Below, one piece after another: positions 1 to 5,314 of a stretch of 6,182 bases of DNA (positions within the stretch are counted from its first letter, which is position 1; each line of letters opens with the position of its first letter). The DNA lies in NCBI GenBank assembly GCA_030038035.1, contig JASHPP010000141.1, forward strand, positions 1-6,182, read 5' to 3'. Source of the stretch: Trebonia sp. Its GTDB lineage: Bacteria > Actinomycetota > Actinomycetes > Streptosporangiales > Streptosporangiaceae. The position numbers and the translations under genes are program-made. The notes below the pieces were generated by a model, which saw only the letters and a list, made by a program, of their open reading frames with translations, did not search any database and had not been told where the DNA came from.

Positions 1-5
1 CGGCC

Positions 6-323
6 GTGGAGGCACGGGTGGCGTTGTTCCCGGCTGAGCCGGGAGGGCTTGGCAGCCCGATGCCGACTGGCACGCGTTCCCTTCTGCTTGTGTTCCGCTC
101 GCTTGAGGACCCGGGCGGGGAGGTGAAGGTTGGTGCCGTGATCGACGTCGTGGACAGGCCTGCACTGGTTCCCGGCACGGACGAAGTGCCGGTAGTCATC
201 CGGTTCTGGGCAGATGAGGCTGCGGTCTATGCCACGCCTGGGGCGGCTTTCACGCTGTGGTACGGCCGGCCTGTCGGCCGGGGCGTGGTGACGCGGATAG
301 TCGACGAGGCGGCCAGCAGCTGA
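6..323 (+). CDS. EF-Tu C-terminal-domain-like small protein (possibly 5' partial)
   Basis: Encodes about 105 aa from GTG at 6. The frame stays open to the window edge, so the true start may lie a few codons outside; an internal ATG at 60 would remove the opening 'EARVALFPAE' strand and is less likely. The protein is soluble, with no signal peptide or membrane segment. The order of elements (hydrophobic N-terminal strand, 'VPGTDEVPVVIRFW', then 'GRPVGRGVVTRIVDE' at the end) resembles the EF-Tu third domain, which ends in a similar 'GxxVGxGVVTxI' strand. Stand-alone proteins of this type are common in actinomycetes and have no assigned role that I know of. It converges on the regulator fragment, with stop codons about 10 bp apart and no visible terminator. 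The fold is inferred from motif resemblance; the function is unknown. Confidence 0.6.
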   Translation: MEARVALFPAEPGGLGSPMPTGTRSLLLVFRSLEDPGGEVKVGAVIDVVDRPALVPGTDEVPVVIRFWADEAAVYATPGAAFTLWYGRPVGRGVVTRIVDEAASS

Positions 324-333
324 TCGTTCCGGG

Positions 334-520
334 TTAGCCTGCTCCGTCGGTGATGAGGCGGAGCTTTGCCTTGGTGGTGATGGCGTCGATGACGGCGGTG
401 ATGGTGGCGCGCTCGTCGTCGTCAAGGTGGCTGAGGTCGGCGAGGCGGGCGTCGAGGGCGTTGCCGGGGGCGTGCAGCGGCCGGCGGGGGGCGTCGGGGG
501 TGACGAGGTAGCTGCTGAAC
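334..520 (-). pseudogene. C-terminal remnant of an HTH (XRE-type) regulator
   Basis: Reading leftward, the last ~60 codons before the TAA at 336-334 give a coherent, acidic, helical tail ('LDARLADLSHLDDDERATIT', then 'AVIDAITTKAKLRLI'). This is the style of the C-terminus of many actinomycete XRE-family regulators. The frame remains open back to 690, but upstream of about 520 the translation is a Ser/Cys/Arg-rich string that is simply antisense to the primase-like gene. The helix-turn-helix half is therefore absent and the piece cannot bind DNA as a regulator. The breakpoint near 510-530 also marks where plus-strand homology begins, so the two fragments were joined by a deletion or insertion. 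Family assignment is from recall and tentative; the stop codon and the change in composition are seen directly. Confidence 0.4.
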
Positions 521-1094
521 CGGTGCGTGGTGCTGGCCGTCGATGAGGGCCGTGCGCAGACCAGGGCGATCCACGGCCGGCAGCGAGCGGCGCAGACGCT
601 GGACGGGCTGCTGGCCGGGATCGAGCGCGACCAGGTGGTGATGCTGCACCAGAACGCGCAGCGGCTCCTGGAGCCGCTGGCGGTGGTCAACCCCTACGCC
701 GGGTGGCTGACGTTCGCCGACGCCACGGTCCGGGCCCGCCGCGATCACGTGAAGTACCTGACGCTGATCGCCGCGGTGACGCTGCTGCACCAGCACCAGC
801 GCGAGGTCAAGACGGCCAGCCGCGGCGGGACGGTGATCCGGTACGTGGAGACGACACGCGCGGACATCGCGCTGGCGGACAGGCTCGCATCGCAGGTGCT
901 GGGCCGGTCGCTGGACGAGCTGCCGCCCGGCGCCAGGAAGCTGCTGGACGCCCTGCACGGGTACGTGACGGCCCGGTGCGAGGCGGAGGGGACAGACCCC
1001 GCAACCTGGTGCGGTTCACCCGCCGCCAGCTGCGCGAGGCCCTGCCGTTCGGCGACACGCAGCTGAAGGTGCACCTGGCCCGGCTGGCTGGCTG
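512..1094 (+). pseudogene. Frameshifted, truncated primase-like mobile-element protein
   Basis: From about 512 (an in-frame TAG lies at 509-511) to about 1009 one frame reads as a normal soluble protein: 'VVNPYAGWLTFAD', 'RRDHVKYLTLIAAVTLLHQ', 'YVETTRADIALADRLASQVL', 'GRSLDELPPGARKLL'. The sense then moves to the -1 frame, giving 'VRFTRRQLREALPFGDTQLK' and 'VHLARLAG'. A one-base loss (or two-base gain) between about 991 and 1009 explains the shift. I recall this motif series from the C-terminal part of large proteins annotated as DNA-primase-like that travel with tyrosine-recombinase elements; the final part looks like a winged helix. The N-terminal portion is missing, and the 3' end is cut at about 1093 where IS-A starts. 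GTG at 527 is only the first available start codon, not the true start. The broken state is well supported; the family name is moderately secure. Confidence 0.5.
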
Positions 1095-1180
1095 TGTCAA
1101 CCCCGTTTGGCCCCACGTTCTCTTTTGATTTGGCTCCGTCTGGGAGAAGGCGGGAGGCTGGGGGGTTCTACTTTGGTCTG
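1095..1180. repeat. IS-A terminal repeats with outward TTGACA
   Basis: TGTCAACCCC at 1095-1104 is followed by GTTTGGCCCC (from 1105), ATTTGGCTCC (from 1128) and CTTTGGTCTGGCCCC (from 1171). The first two are 23 bp apart and the third a further 43 bp on, about two repeat units. The third copy lies at the 3' end of the zinc-finger/coiled-coil gene. On the minus strand the outermost six bases read TTGACA, a perfect -35 hexamer pointing out of the element. IS21 is known to build a strong junction promoter in tandem copies from a -35 in one end and a -10 in the other, so this placement is meaningful. The exact outer base (1093 or 1095) is uncertain. Confidence 0.5.
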
Positions 1181-2088
1181 GCCCCGTTTCGCGTGGGTGC
1201 GGAGGGCTCCTGGCCGTTGCCGGTGATGTGGCTGGTGAGCTGGCGGCGGTCGGCTCGTTCGGTTTCGAGCTGGGCTTCGGCTCGTTCGGCGCGGGCTCGT
1301 TCGGCTTCGGTGAGGTCTTTTTGCGTTTCGAGCTGTGCGCTGTGGCTTTCGCGGAGGGCGTCGCGTTCGCGGGCGGCGTCGTCGCGGACGCGCCTGGTTT
1401 CGTCGCGTGCGTCGGCTTCGGCCTGGCGGGTGCGGGCGGTCTCGGTGTCGGCGGTGGCGCGTGCGTCGCGTGCCGTGGTGAGTGCGTCGTCGCGCTCGCG
1501 CTGGGAGCGGGCGGCGTCGTCGCGGGCGGCGTCGGCCTGCTGGCGGGCTTTGTCCTCGGCGGCTGCGATCCGGGCGGCGGTGTCGCGGCGGAGCTGGTCC
1601 AGTTCGGCGGTGAGGCCGGCTGCGGTTCTGGCGGCCTGGCGGGCGTTTTCCTCGGCTGCGGCCTGGTCGTCGCGGGCGGCCTGGAGGGCCTCGGCGAGTG
1701 CCCGGGCCTCGGCTTCGGCTTCGGCCTGGCGGGCCTGGGCGGTGACGGCGGCGGCTTCGGCGCGGCGGCGGGCTGCTTCGGTGTCGGCGATGCCGGCGCG
1801 GACGCGGGCGGGGTCGAGGGCCGCGGCCTGGTCGCGTGCTGCCCGGGCGAGGACGGCGGCCTGGCGCAGAGCCTGCTCGAGTGCTGCGAGCGGGCCGGTG
1901 TCCTGGCTGCCGGAGGCGGCGGGGACGGGGAGGCGTGCGTCGTTGTGGTAGCGGCGGGCGCATTCGTCGCTGCAGAACACGCGGCTCCGGCCGCGGCCGG
2001 AGCCGGGAGGGACCGTGTTCTGGCAGCCGGGTCTCTTGCATTCCTGCGCGCCGGCGGCGGTGTCCGCCGTGTCCTGGGTGCTGGTCAT
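1168..2088 (-). CDS. Zinc-finger / long coiled-coil protein, probable IS-A passenger
   Basis: Encodes 306 aa from ATG at 2088 to TAG at 1170-1168. A Shine-Dalgarno-like GAAAGGAAG ends 8 nt before the ATG, which supports this start. Residues 17-48 form a compact cysteine cluster, C-x4-C-x16-C-x3-C-x4-H (C17, C22, C39, C43, H48), around 'RVFCSDECARRYHNDARLP'; this probably binds one zinc and may contact DNA or RNA. From about residue 67 to 290 the chain is almost entirely Ala, Arg, Glu, Gln and Asp with spaced Leu/Ala, i.e. a long alpha-helical coiled coil and likely a dimer. There is no membrane segment, signal peptide or catalytic motif. It lies downstream of istB and the 97-aa gene, behind a terminator, and inside the inferred terminus of IS-A. 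A role as an accessory DNA-binding or architectural protein of the element is inference; I recognise no named family. Confidence 0.75.
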   Translation of the reverse strand: MTSTQDTADTAAGAQECKRPGCQNTVPPGSGRGRSRVFCSDECARRYHNDARLPVPAASGSQDTGPLAALEQALRQAAVLARAARDQAAALDPARVRAGIADTEAARRRAEAAAVTAQARQAEAEAEARALAEALQAARDDQAAAEENARQAARTAAGLTAELDQLRRDTAARIAAAEDKARQQADAARDDAARSQRERDDALTTARDARATADTETARTRQAEADARDETRRVRDDAARERDALRESHSAQLETQKDLTEAERARAERAEAQLETERADRRQLTSHITGNGQEPSAPTRNGARPK

Positions 2089-2133
2089 GGCCGCTGCTTC
2101 CTTTCTTTTCCTTTTCTGATCAGAGGCGAAATG

Positions 2134-2171
2134 AAAAGGAGCCCCGGGCGTGCCGGCGCCCGGGGTTCCTC
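2134..2171 (-). terminator. Intrinsic terminator after the IS-A ist operon
   Basis: Reading on the minus strand, a perfect 9-bp stem (CCCCGGGCG at 2165-2157 pairing with CGCCCGGGG at 2150-2142) closes a 6-nt loop. Past one A-C mismatch the stem extends by about five more pairs, the last a G-U, and is followed by CTTTTC. The plus strand lacks a T-run after the stem, so it works for leftward transcription. The 5' arm overlaps the TGA stop of the 97-aa gene. It separates the istA-istB-97-aa unit from the coiled-coil gene, which starts only about 45 bp further on. Confidence 0.8.
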
Positions 2172-2463
2172 AGGTTCCGGGAATGCCGCCCGGCATGCCG
2201 GCGAGGGCGTCGCGGACCGCGCGCACCAGCCGGCCCTCGGTCTCGGCGACCGCGCCGGCAAGGCTCTGGAGGGTATAGGGGCTGTCGGCGTCGTCGAGAG
2301 CTGCGGCGGCTCCCCGGGCAGCGGACGGCGGCGCATCGCCGGAGGCGAGCCAGTCCAGGACGGCGCGGGCGTCGGCGAGCATGAGCGCGGTGTCGCGGGC
2401 GATGCCGGCGTCGAGGCAGGCCAGGGCCGCCTGCTGGTAGCTGCCGGGATGATTGATCAGCAT
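2170..2463 (-). CDS. 97-aa protein translationally coupled to istB of IS-A
   Basis: Starts at ATG 2463-2461, whose A is the last base of the istB TGA (TGATG overlap), and ends at TGA 2172-2170. An AAAGG lies 9 nt upstream and a better AAGGAG lies 17 nt upstream, both inside the end of istB. The product is small, Ala/Leu/Asp-rich and probably all-helical ('QQAALACLDAGIARDTALML', 'ARAVLDWLASG', 'LAGAVAETEGRLVRAVRDAL'), with no transmembrane segment, cysteine cluster or recognised motif. Tight coupling to the ATPase gene and the terminator directly after it make it the last gene of the transposition operon. Classical IS21 elements have only istA and istB. I do not recognise its family; a partner of IstB is a guess from position. 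Confidence 0.65.
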   Translation of the reverse strand: MLINHPGSYQQAALACLDAGIARDTALMLADARAVLDWLASGDAPPSAARGAAAALDDADSPYTLQSLAGAVAETEGRLVRAVRDALAGMPGGIPGT

Positions 2464-3284
2464 CACGGGGTGCCTTTCTTCTCCTTGGCGCCGGGGCCGG
2501 CGCTCGCGGCGGCCCGGTGGGCGGCGGTCGCGCGGAGCCGGTAGGAGCCGGTCCCGGTGGTGATGATGTGGGCGTCGTAGGTGAGCCGGTCGACGATCGC
2601 GGCGCAGAGCCTGGGGTCGGTGAACGCCTGGGCCCACTCGCTGAACGGGGCGTTGGACGCGATCGCGATGGAGGATTTCTCTTCTCTTTCGGTGAAAACC
2701 TGGAACGGCAGCTCGGCGCCGCGCCGGTCCAGCTCGATGTAGCCGAGCTCGTCCAGGCAGAGCAGGTCGATCCGCCCGTAGCGGGCGATCACCTTGCCGA
2801 GCATCCGGTCGTCGGCGGCCTCGGCGAGCTCGTTGACCAGCGCGGCGGCGGTGACATAGCGGACCCGGTAGCCATGCTCGGCCGCAGCGGTGCCCAGGCC
2901 GATCAGCAGGTGCGACTTGCCGGTCCCCGAGTCGCCGATCAGGCAGAGCGGCTGCCCTGCGGCGACCCACTGGCAGCGGCCCAGCGTGCCGACGAGCGCC
3001 GCCGGGACGTCGGGGTTGGCCGTGAAGTCGAAGTCCTCCAGCCGCTTGGGCCGGGGGAAGCCGGCCTCGCGGACCAGGCGGGCGCGGCGGCGGGCCTCCC
3101 GGTCGTCGCATTCGAGGGACAGCAGTTCGGTGAGGAACCCCTTGTAGCTGGCCTGCTGGCGGGCCGCGATCCCGGCGACCTCGCCGTAGCGGCCCCGGAC
3201 CGTCGGCAGCCGCAGGATCACGCAGGCCCGCTCGATCGCCGCGTCCATCGCCGGCTCGGTCAGCTCGTCCCTGCGCGCGCCCAT
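2463..3284 (-). CDS. istB: IS21-family helper ATPase IstB (IS-A)
   Basis: Encodes 273 aa from ATG 3284-3282. AGGAGG at 3296-3291 sits 6 nt upstream, which favours this start over the GTG three bases earlier. It is an AAA+ ATPase of the DnaC/IstB type that assists IstA in target choice and strand transfer. The N-terminal helical region (about 1-90) includes 'SYKGFLTELLSLECDDREAR', typical of IstB. Walker A is GDSGTGKSH at residues 117-125 and Walker B is LLCLDE at 174-179. A sensor-like 'SIAIASN' lies near 205-211, and the conserved C-terminal 'AAIVDRLTYDAHIITTG' is present. Length and motifs indicate an intact enzyme. It overlaps the istA stop upstream and the 97-aa gene start downstream by one base each, so all three are probably co-translated. 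With istA cut, it is likely orphaned. Confidence 0.93.
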   Translation of the reverse strand: MGARRDELTEPAMDAAIERACVILRLPTVRGRYGEVAGIAARQQASYKGFLTELLSLECDDREARRRARLVREAGFPRPKRLEDFDFTANPDVPAALVGTLGRCQWVAAGQPLCLIGDSGTGKSHLLIGLGTAAAEHGYRVRYVTAAALVNELAEAADDRMLGKVIARYGRIDLLCLDELGYIELDRRGAELPFQVFTEREEKSSIAIASNAPFSEWAQAFTDPRLCAAIVDRLTYDAHIITTGTGSYRLRATAAHRAAASAGPGAKEKKGTP

Positions 3285-3372
3285 CACGCGCCTCCTCTCT
3301 CCGCGCGCGGCGGGAACGCCAGCAGCTGGTCATAGGCGGAGACGTCTGCTAGCGGCCACGAAAAAATGCGGG
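3284..3372 (-). pseudogene. istA: 3' remnant of istA of IS-A
   Basis: Leftward from about 3360 the translation reads 'PLADVSAYDQLLAFPPRAER' then GGA and TGA (3286-3284). The 'xxYDxLL' near the C-terminus, directly before istB, is characteristic of IS21-family IstA. The TGA overlaps the istB ATG by one base, as expected in an intact operon. The frame stays open to 3808, but those codons are antisense to the other element's istA and do not resemble transposase. Only about 25 of some 500 codons remain. The interruption coincides with the first terminal repeat of IS-B. The assignment rests on the tail motif, position and coupling. Confidence 0.7.
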
Positions 3373-3462
3373 TGTGCGGCCAGTTAGCTCCAGATTGGTG
3401 GCCATCATTTCTCCAGTCCTGCGGCCATTGACGGCCCCGGGTTGCTGGCCATGTTCTCTTCC
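3373..3462 (+). repeat. Left-end iterated repeats of IS-B
   Basis: GGCCA recurs at 3378, 3400, 3423 and 3447, a spacing of 22, 23 and 24 bp. The units alternate: TGCGGCCAGTTAGCTCC and TGCGGCCATTGACGGCC form one pair (first and third), while TTGGTGGCCATCATTTCTCC and TTGCTGGCCATGTTCTCTTCC form the other (second and fourth). Multiple short repeats near each end are the usual IstA binding sites in IS21-family elements. A spacing of about two helical turns would place the bound subunits on one face of the DNA. Confidence 0.6.
3428..3457 (+). promoter_or_regulatory. Weak candidate promoter of IS-B istA
   Basis: TTGACG at 3428-3433 is followed after 18 bp by TGTTCT at 3452-3457. The -35 is good, the -10 is poor, and both overlap the terminal repeats, so bound IstA would be expected to block it. 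This is the best match I can see between the element end and istA, but high-GC actinomycete promoters are often not recognisable by eye. Confidence 0.25.
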
Positions 3463-3488
3463 GGTGTCCGGCGTGTCGCGATGCTGGT

Positions 3489-3550
3489 GGTCCCTTCGGT
3501 GTGGATGGGTTTGAGGTGATTCGTCTTACCCATCGGTGTCCGGAGGGACC
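3489..3550 (+). promoter_or_regulatory. Hairpin sequestering the istA ribosome binding site
   Basis: GGTCCCTTCGG at 3489-3499 pairs with CCGGAGGGACC at 3540-3550 (11 pairs, one of them G-U), and inside this GATGGGT at 3504-3510 pairs with ACCCATC at 3528-3534 (7 pairs). The two are separated by a 4 x 5 nt internal loop and closed by a 17-nt loop. The istA Shine-Dalgarno GGAGGG (3542-3547) is entirely in the outer 3' arm, and the ATG follows at 3552. An RNA that starts upstream of 3489 would hide the ribosome binding site, while one starting within or after the 5' arm would not. Similar arrangements protect other insertion sequences from activation by outside transcription. Confidence 0.7.
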
Positions 3551-3551
3551 C

Positions 3552-5063
3552 ATGACCAAGTCTGGCAGGGAGATCATGGAGATTTTCGAGGCGTTTGACC
3601 TCACGGGGACGGCCTGGTCGGCGGCGCAGCTGACTGGGTGCGACGCGAAGACGGTCGGCCGGTATGTGGCGATCCGGGAGGCAGGGGGCGACCTGCTGGC
3701 CCGGGCTGCGCGGCCGAAGCTGATTGATGCGTTCATGCCGAAGATCGAGGAGTTCGTCGACCGGTCCAAGGGCAAGATCCGCGCCGACGTGGCGCACCGC
3801 AAGATCACCGCGATGGGCTATGGCGGGTCGGAGCGGTCGACCCGGCGGGCAGTCGCAGAGGTGAAAGCGGCCTGGCATGCGGGCCGGCGCCGGCGGTATA
3901 GGCCGTGGGTGCCGGAGCCGGGGATGTGGCTGCAGTGGGACTGGGGCGACGGGCCGCGGATCGCCGGGCGTAAGACGCAGCTGTTCGCGGCGTGGCTGGC
4001 CTGGTCGCGGTTCCGGGTGGTGATCCCGGCCTGGGACCAGCAGCTCGGCACGCTGACCTGGTGCCTGGACCAGGCGCTGCGCGCGGTGGGCGGGGCGCCG
4101 ACGTACCTGCTGACCGACAACGCGCGCACCGTCACCATGGACCACGTGGCCGGCATCCCGGTCCGTCATCCGGAGATGGTCGCGCTTGGCCGGCACTACG
4201 GGTGCACGGTGGCCACGTGCGTGCCGTTCGACCCCGAGTCCAAGGGCGGGGTGGAGGCGACGGTGAAGATCGCCAAGGCGGACCTGGTGCCGTCGGACGC
4301 GAACCTGCTGCCGGCCTACGCCAGCTTCGCCGGGCTCGAGGAGGCCTGCCGTCAGTTCTGCGGCCGGGTCAATGCCCGGGTGCACCGGGAGACAGCGGCC
4401 GTCCCGGCGGGCCGGCTGGCCGCCGAGCGGGAGATGCTGCACCCGCTGCCGGACGAGCCCTACGCCCTGGCCCTGGGCGAGGAGCGGCTAGTCGGCGACG
4501 ACCAGACCATCCGGTTCGGGTCGGTCCGCTACTCCACCCCGCCCGGCCATGCCGGCACCAGGGTGTGGTGCCGGGCCGCCGGGGAGGAGCTGGTGATCAC
4601 CGCCCGTACCGGCCGCGGGGCGGGCGAGATCGCCCGGCACCGGCTGTCGGTCCCGGGCAGCCCGCAGATCTGCGACGAGCATTACCCGCATCACCCGGGC
4701 GGGAACGGGCCGCGCCAGCCCAGGCCGCGGCCGCGGACGCAGGCGGAAGCGGAGTTCCTGGCCATCGGCGACGGCGCGCAGCGGTGGCTGGCCGAGGCCG
4801 CCGCGTCCGGCGCGGCGCGGATCCGGTCGAAGATGGCCCGCGCGGTCGAGCTGGCCGCCGTGGTCGGCGCCGGCAAAGTGGACGCGGCGCTGGGGCTGGC
4901 GGCGATCGCCGGCCGGTTCGCCGACGGCGACCTGGCCTCGATCATCGATCACCTGGCCGCCGAGCGGGAGACCGTCGGGGTCGTGCGGGCCGACGAGGCC
5001 CACTCCGCCCAGCCCGGCACCTCCGGCTGGGCCCGCCTGGGCATGAAGGAGGCGGGACGATGA
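3552..5063 (+). CDS. istA: IS21-family DDE transposase IstA (IS-B)
   Basis: Encodes 503 aa. ATG 3552 is chosen because GGAGGG lies 4 nt upstream and 'MTKSGREIMEIFEAFDLTG' is a typical IstA start; the GTG at 3501 would begin inside the hairpin. An N-terminal helix-turn-helix lies near residues 22-45 ('AAQLTGCDAKTVGRYVAIRE') and recognises the element ends. The RNase H-like catalytic core has all three acidic residues: D130 in 'LQWDWGDGP', D189 in 'YLLTDNARTV' and E235 in 'ESKGGVEATVK', with the spacing usual for the family. A C-terminal beta region ('IRFGSVRYSTPPGHAGTRVW') and a basic, proline-rich linker (about 383-397) precede a helical tail that probably contacts IstB. Length is normal, with no frameshift or internal stop. 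The TGA (5061-5063) overlaps the ATG of the next gene. It looks catalytically competent, but its partner istB and the right end are damaged. Confidence 0.93.
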   Translation: MTKSGREIMEIFEAFDLTGTAWSAAQLTGCDAKTVGRYVAIREAGGDLLARAARPKLIDAFMPKIEEFVDRSKGKIRADVAHRKITAMGYGGSERSTRRAVAEVKAAWHAGRRRRYRPWVPEPGMWLQWDWGDGPRIAGRKTQLFAAWLAWSRFRVVIPAWDQQLGTLTWCLDQALRAVGGAPTYLLTDNARTVTMDHVAGIPVRHPEMVALGRHYGCTVATCVPFDPESKGGVEATVKIAKADLVPSDANLLPAYASFAGLEEACRQFCGRVNARVHRETAAVPAGRLAAEREMLHPLPDEPYALALGEERLVGDDQTIRFGSVRYSTPPGHAGTRVWCRAAGEELVITARTGRGAGEIARHRLSVPGSPQICDEHYPHHPGGNGPRQPRPRPRTQAEAEFLAIGDGAQRWLAEAAASGAARIRSKMARAVELAAVVGAGKVDAALGLAAIAGRFADGDLASIIDHLAAERETVGVVRADEAHSAQPGTSGWARLGMKEAGR

Positions 5064-5314
5064 CCGGACTGCGCGAGCCGCATGAGGACGCCGTCCTGCC
5101 CGCCGCGGACGCGGCGATGATCCGCCAGGTCCTGGGCGCCTGCGCGGACCTGACCGGCTGGGCGGAGCGGCACTGCGGGCCGCAGTTCGCCGCGGCGGCC
5201 GGCGACGCAGCCGGGGCCGCCGGCTTCAGCCGCGCTCCCGGCGCCCTGGCCGGCCAGGCCAGCCTGGCCATCGACGTCCCGGACTTCTCCGACGCCGCAG
5301 GCAGGACCCGGTGA
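5060..5314 (+). CDS. 84-aa protein between istA and istB of IS-B
   Basis: ATG 5060 overlaps the istA TGA by 4 nt (ATGA), and AAGGAGG at 5046-5052 sits 7 nt upstream, an excellent ribosome binding site. The gene ends at TGA 5312-5314, overlapping the istB GTG by 4 nt (GTGA). The product starts MTGLREPHEDAVLPAADAAM and continues with 'IRQVLGACADLTGWAERHCG'. It is Ala/Gly-rich with two Cys residues, an N-terminal half that is probably helical and a looser C-terminal half ending 'DFSDAAGRTR'. No membrane segment or known motif is visible. It does not resemble the 97-aa protein of IS-A by eye. It is not part of the basic two-gene IS21 plan. The function is unknown; position suggests a link between transposase and ATPase. 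Confidence 0.7.
   Translation: MTGLREPHEDAVLPAADAAMIRQVLGACADLTGWAERHCGPQFAAAAGDAAGAAGFSRAPGALAGQASLAIDVPDFSDAAGRTR

Larger units (their letters stand above)
1095..3372 (-). mobile_element. IS-A: partial IS21-family element with extra genes
   Basis: This minus-strand unit holds, in transcription order, the 3' end of istA, complete istB, a 97-aa gene, a terminator and a zinc-finger/coiled-coil gene. Its downstream terminus is placed at 1095: TGTCAA begins there, exactly where homology of the primase-like gene stops, and on the minus strand this gives an element ending in CA, as IS21-family elements do. TTTGGC/TTTGGT motifs at 1106, 1129 and 1172 (spacing 23 and 43 bp) fit the iterated terminal repeats of this family. 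The upstream end and most of istA are not visible because IS-B interrupts it near 3372. No target duplication can be tested, since the partner end lies outside the window. Inclusion of the coiled-coil gene in the element is inferred from the position of this terminus. Confidence 0.6.

Noticed and set aside
1094..1951. Long plus-strand open frames (also 1228-2544) opposite the zinc-finger/coiled-coil gene
   Set aside because: They are mirrors of GC-biased codons. The products are Ser/Arg/Ala or Gly/Ala/Val-rich low-complexity strings, while the minus strand has a start with a ribosome binding site and a clear cysteine motif.
2517..3335. Plus-strand open frame of about 272 codons opposite istB of IS-A
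   Set aside because: Shadow of a gene with intact Walker motifs; the translation has no recognisable domain.
3373..3462. Short CRISPR array
   Set aside because: The units are only about 5-17 bp similar and alternate in class, with no constant repeat and unique spacer pattern; IS21 terminal repeats explain them.
3489..3550. Hairpin before istA as a transcription terminator
   Set aside because: There is no T-run after the stem, the inner stem has an internal loop, and the 3' arm is the ribosome binding site of istA.
3405..4442. Minus-strand open frame of about 345 codons opposite istA
   Set aside because: Antisense shadow of the IstA coding sequence. Composition is Pro/Arg/His-rich with no motif, and the plus strand has intact DDE residues.
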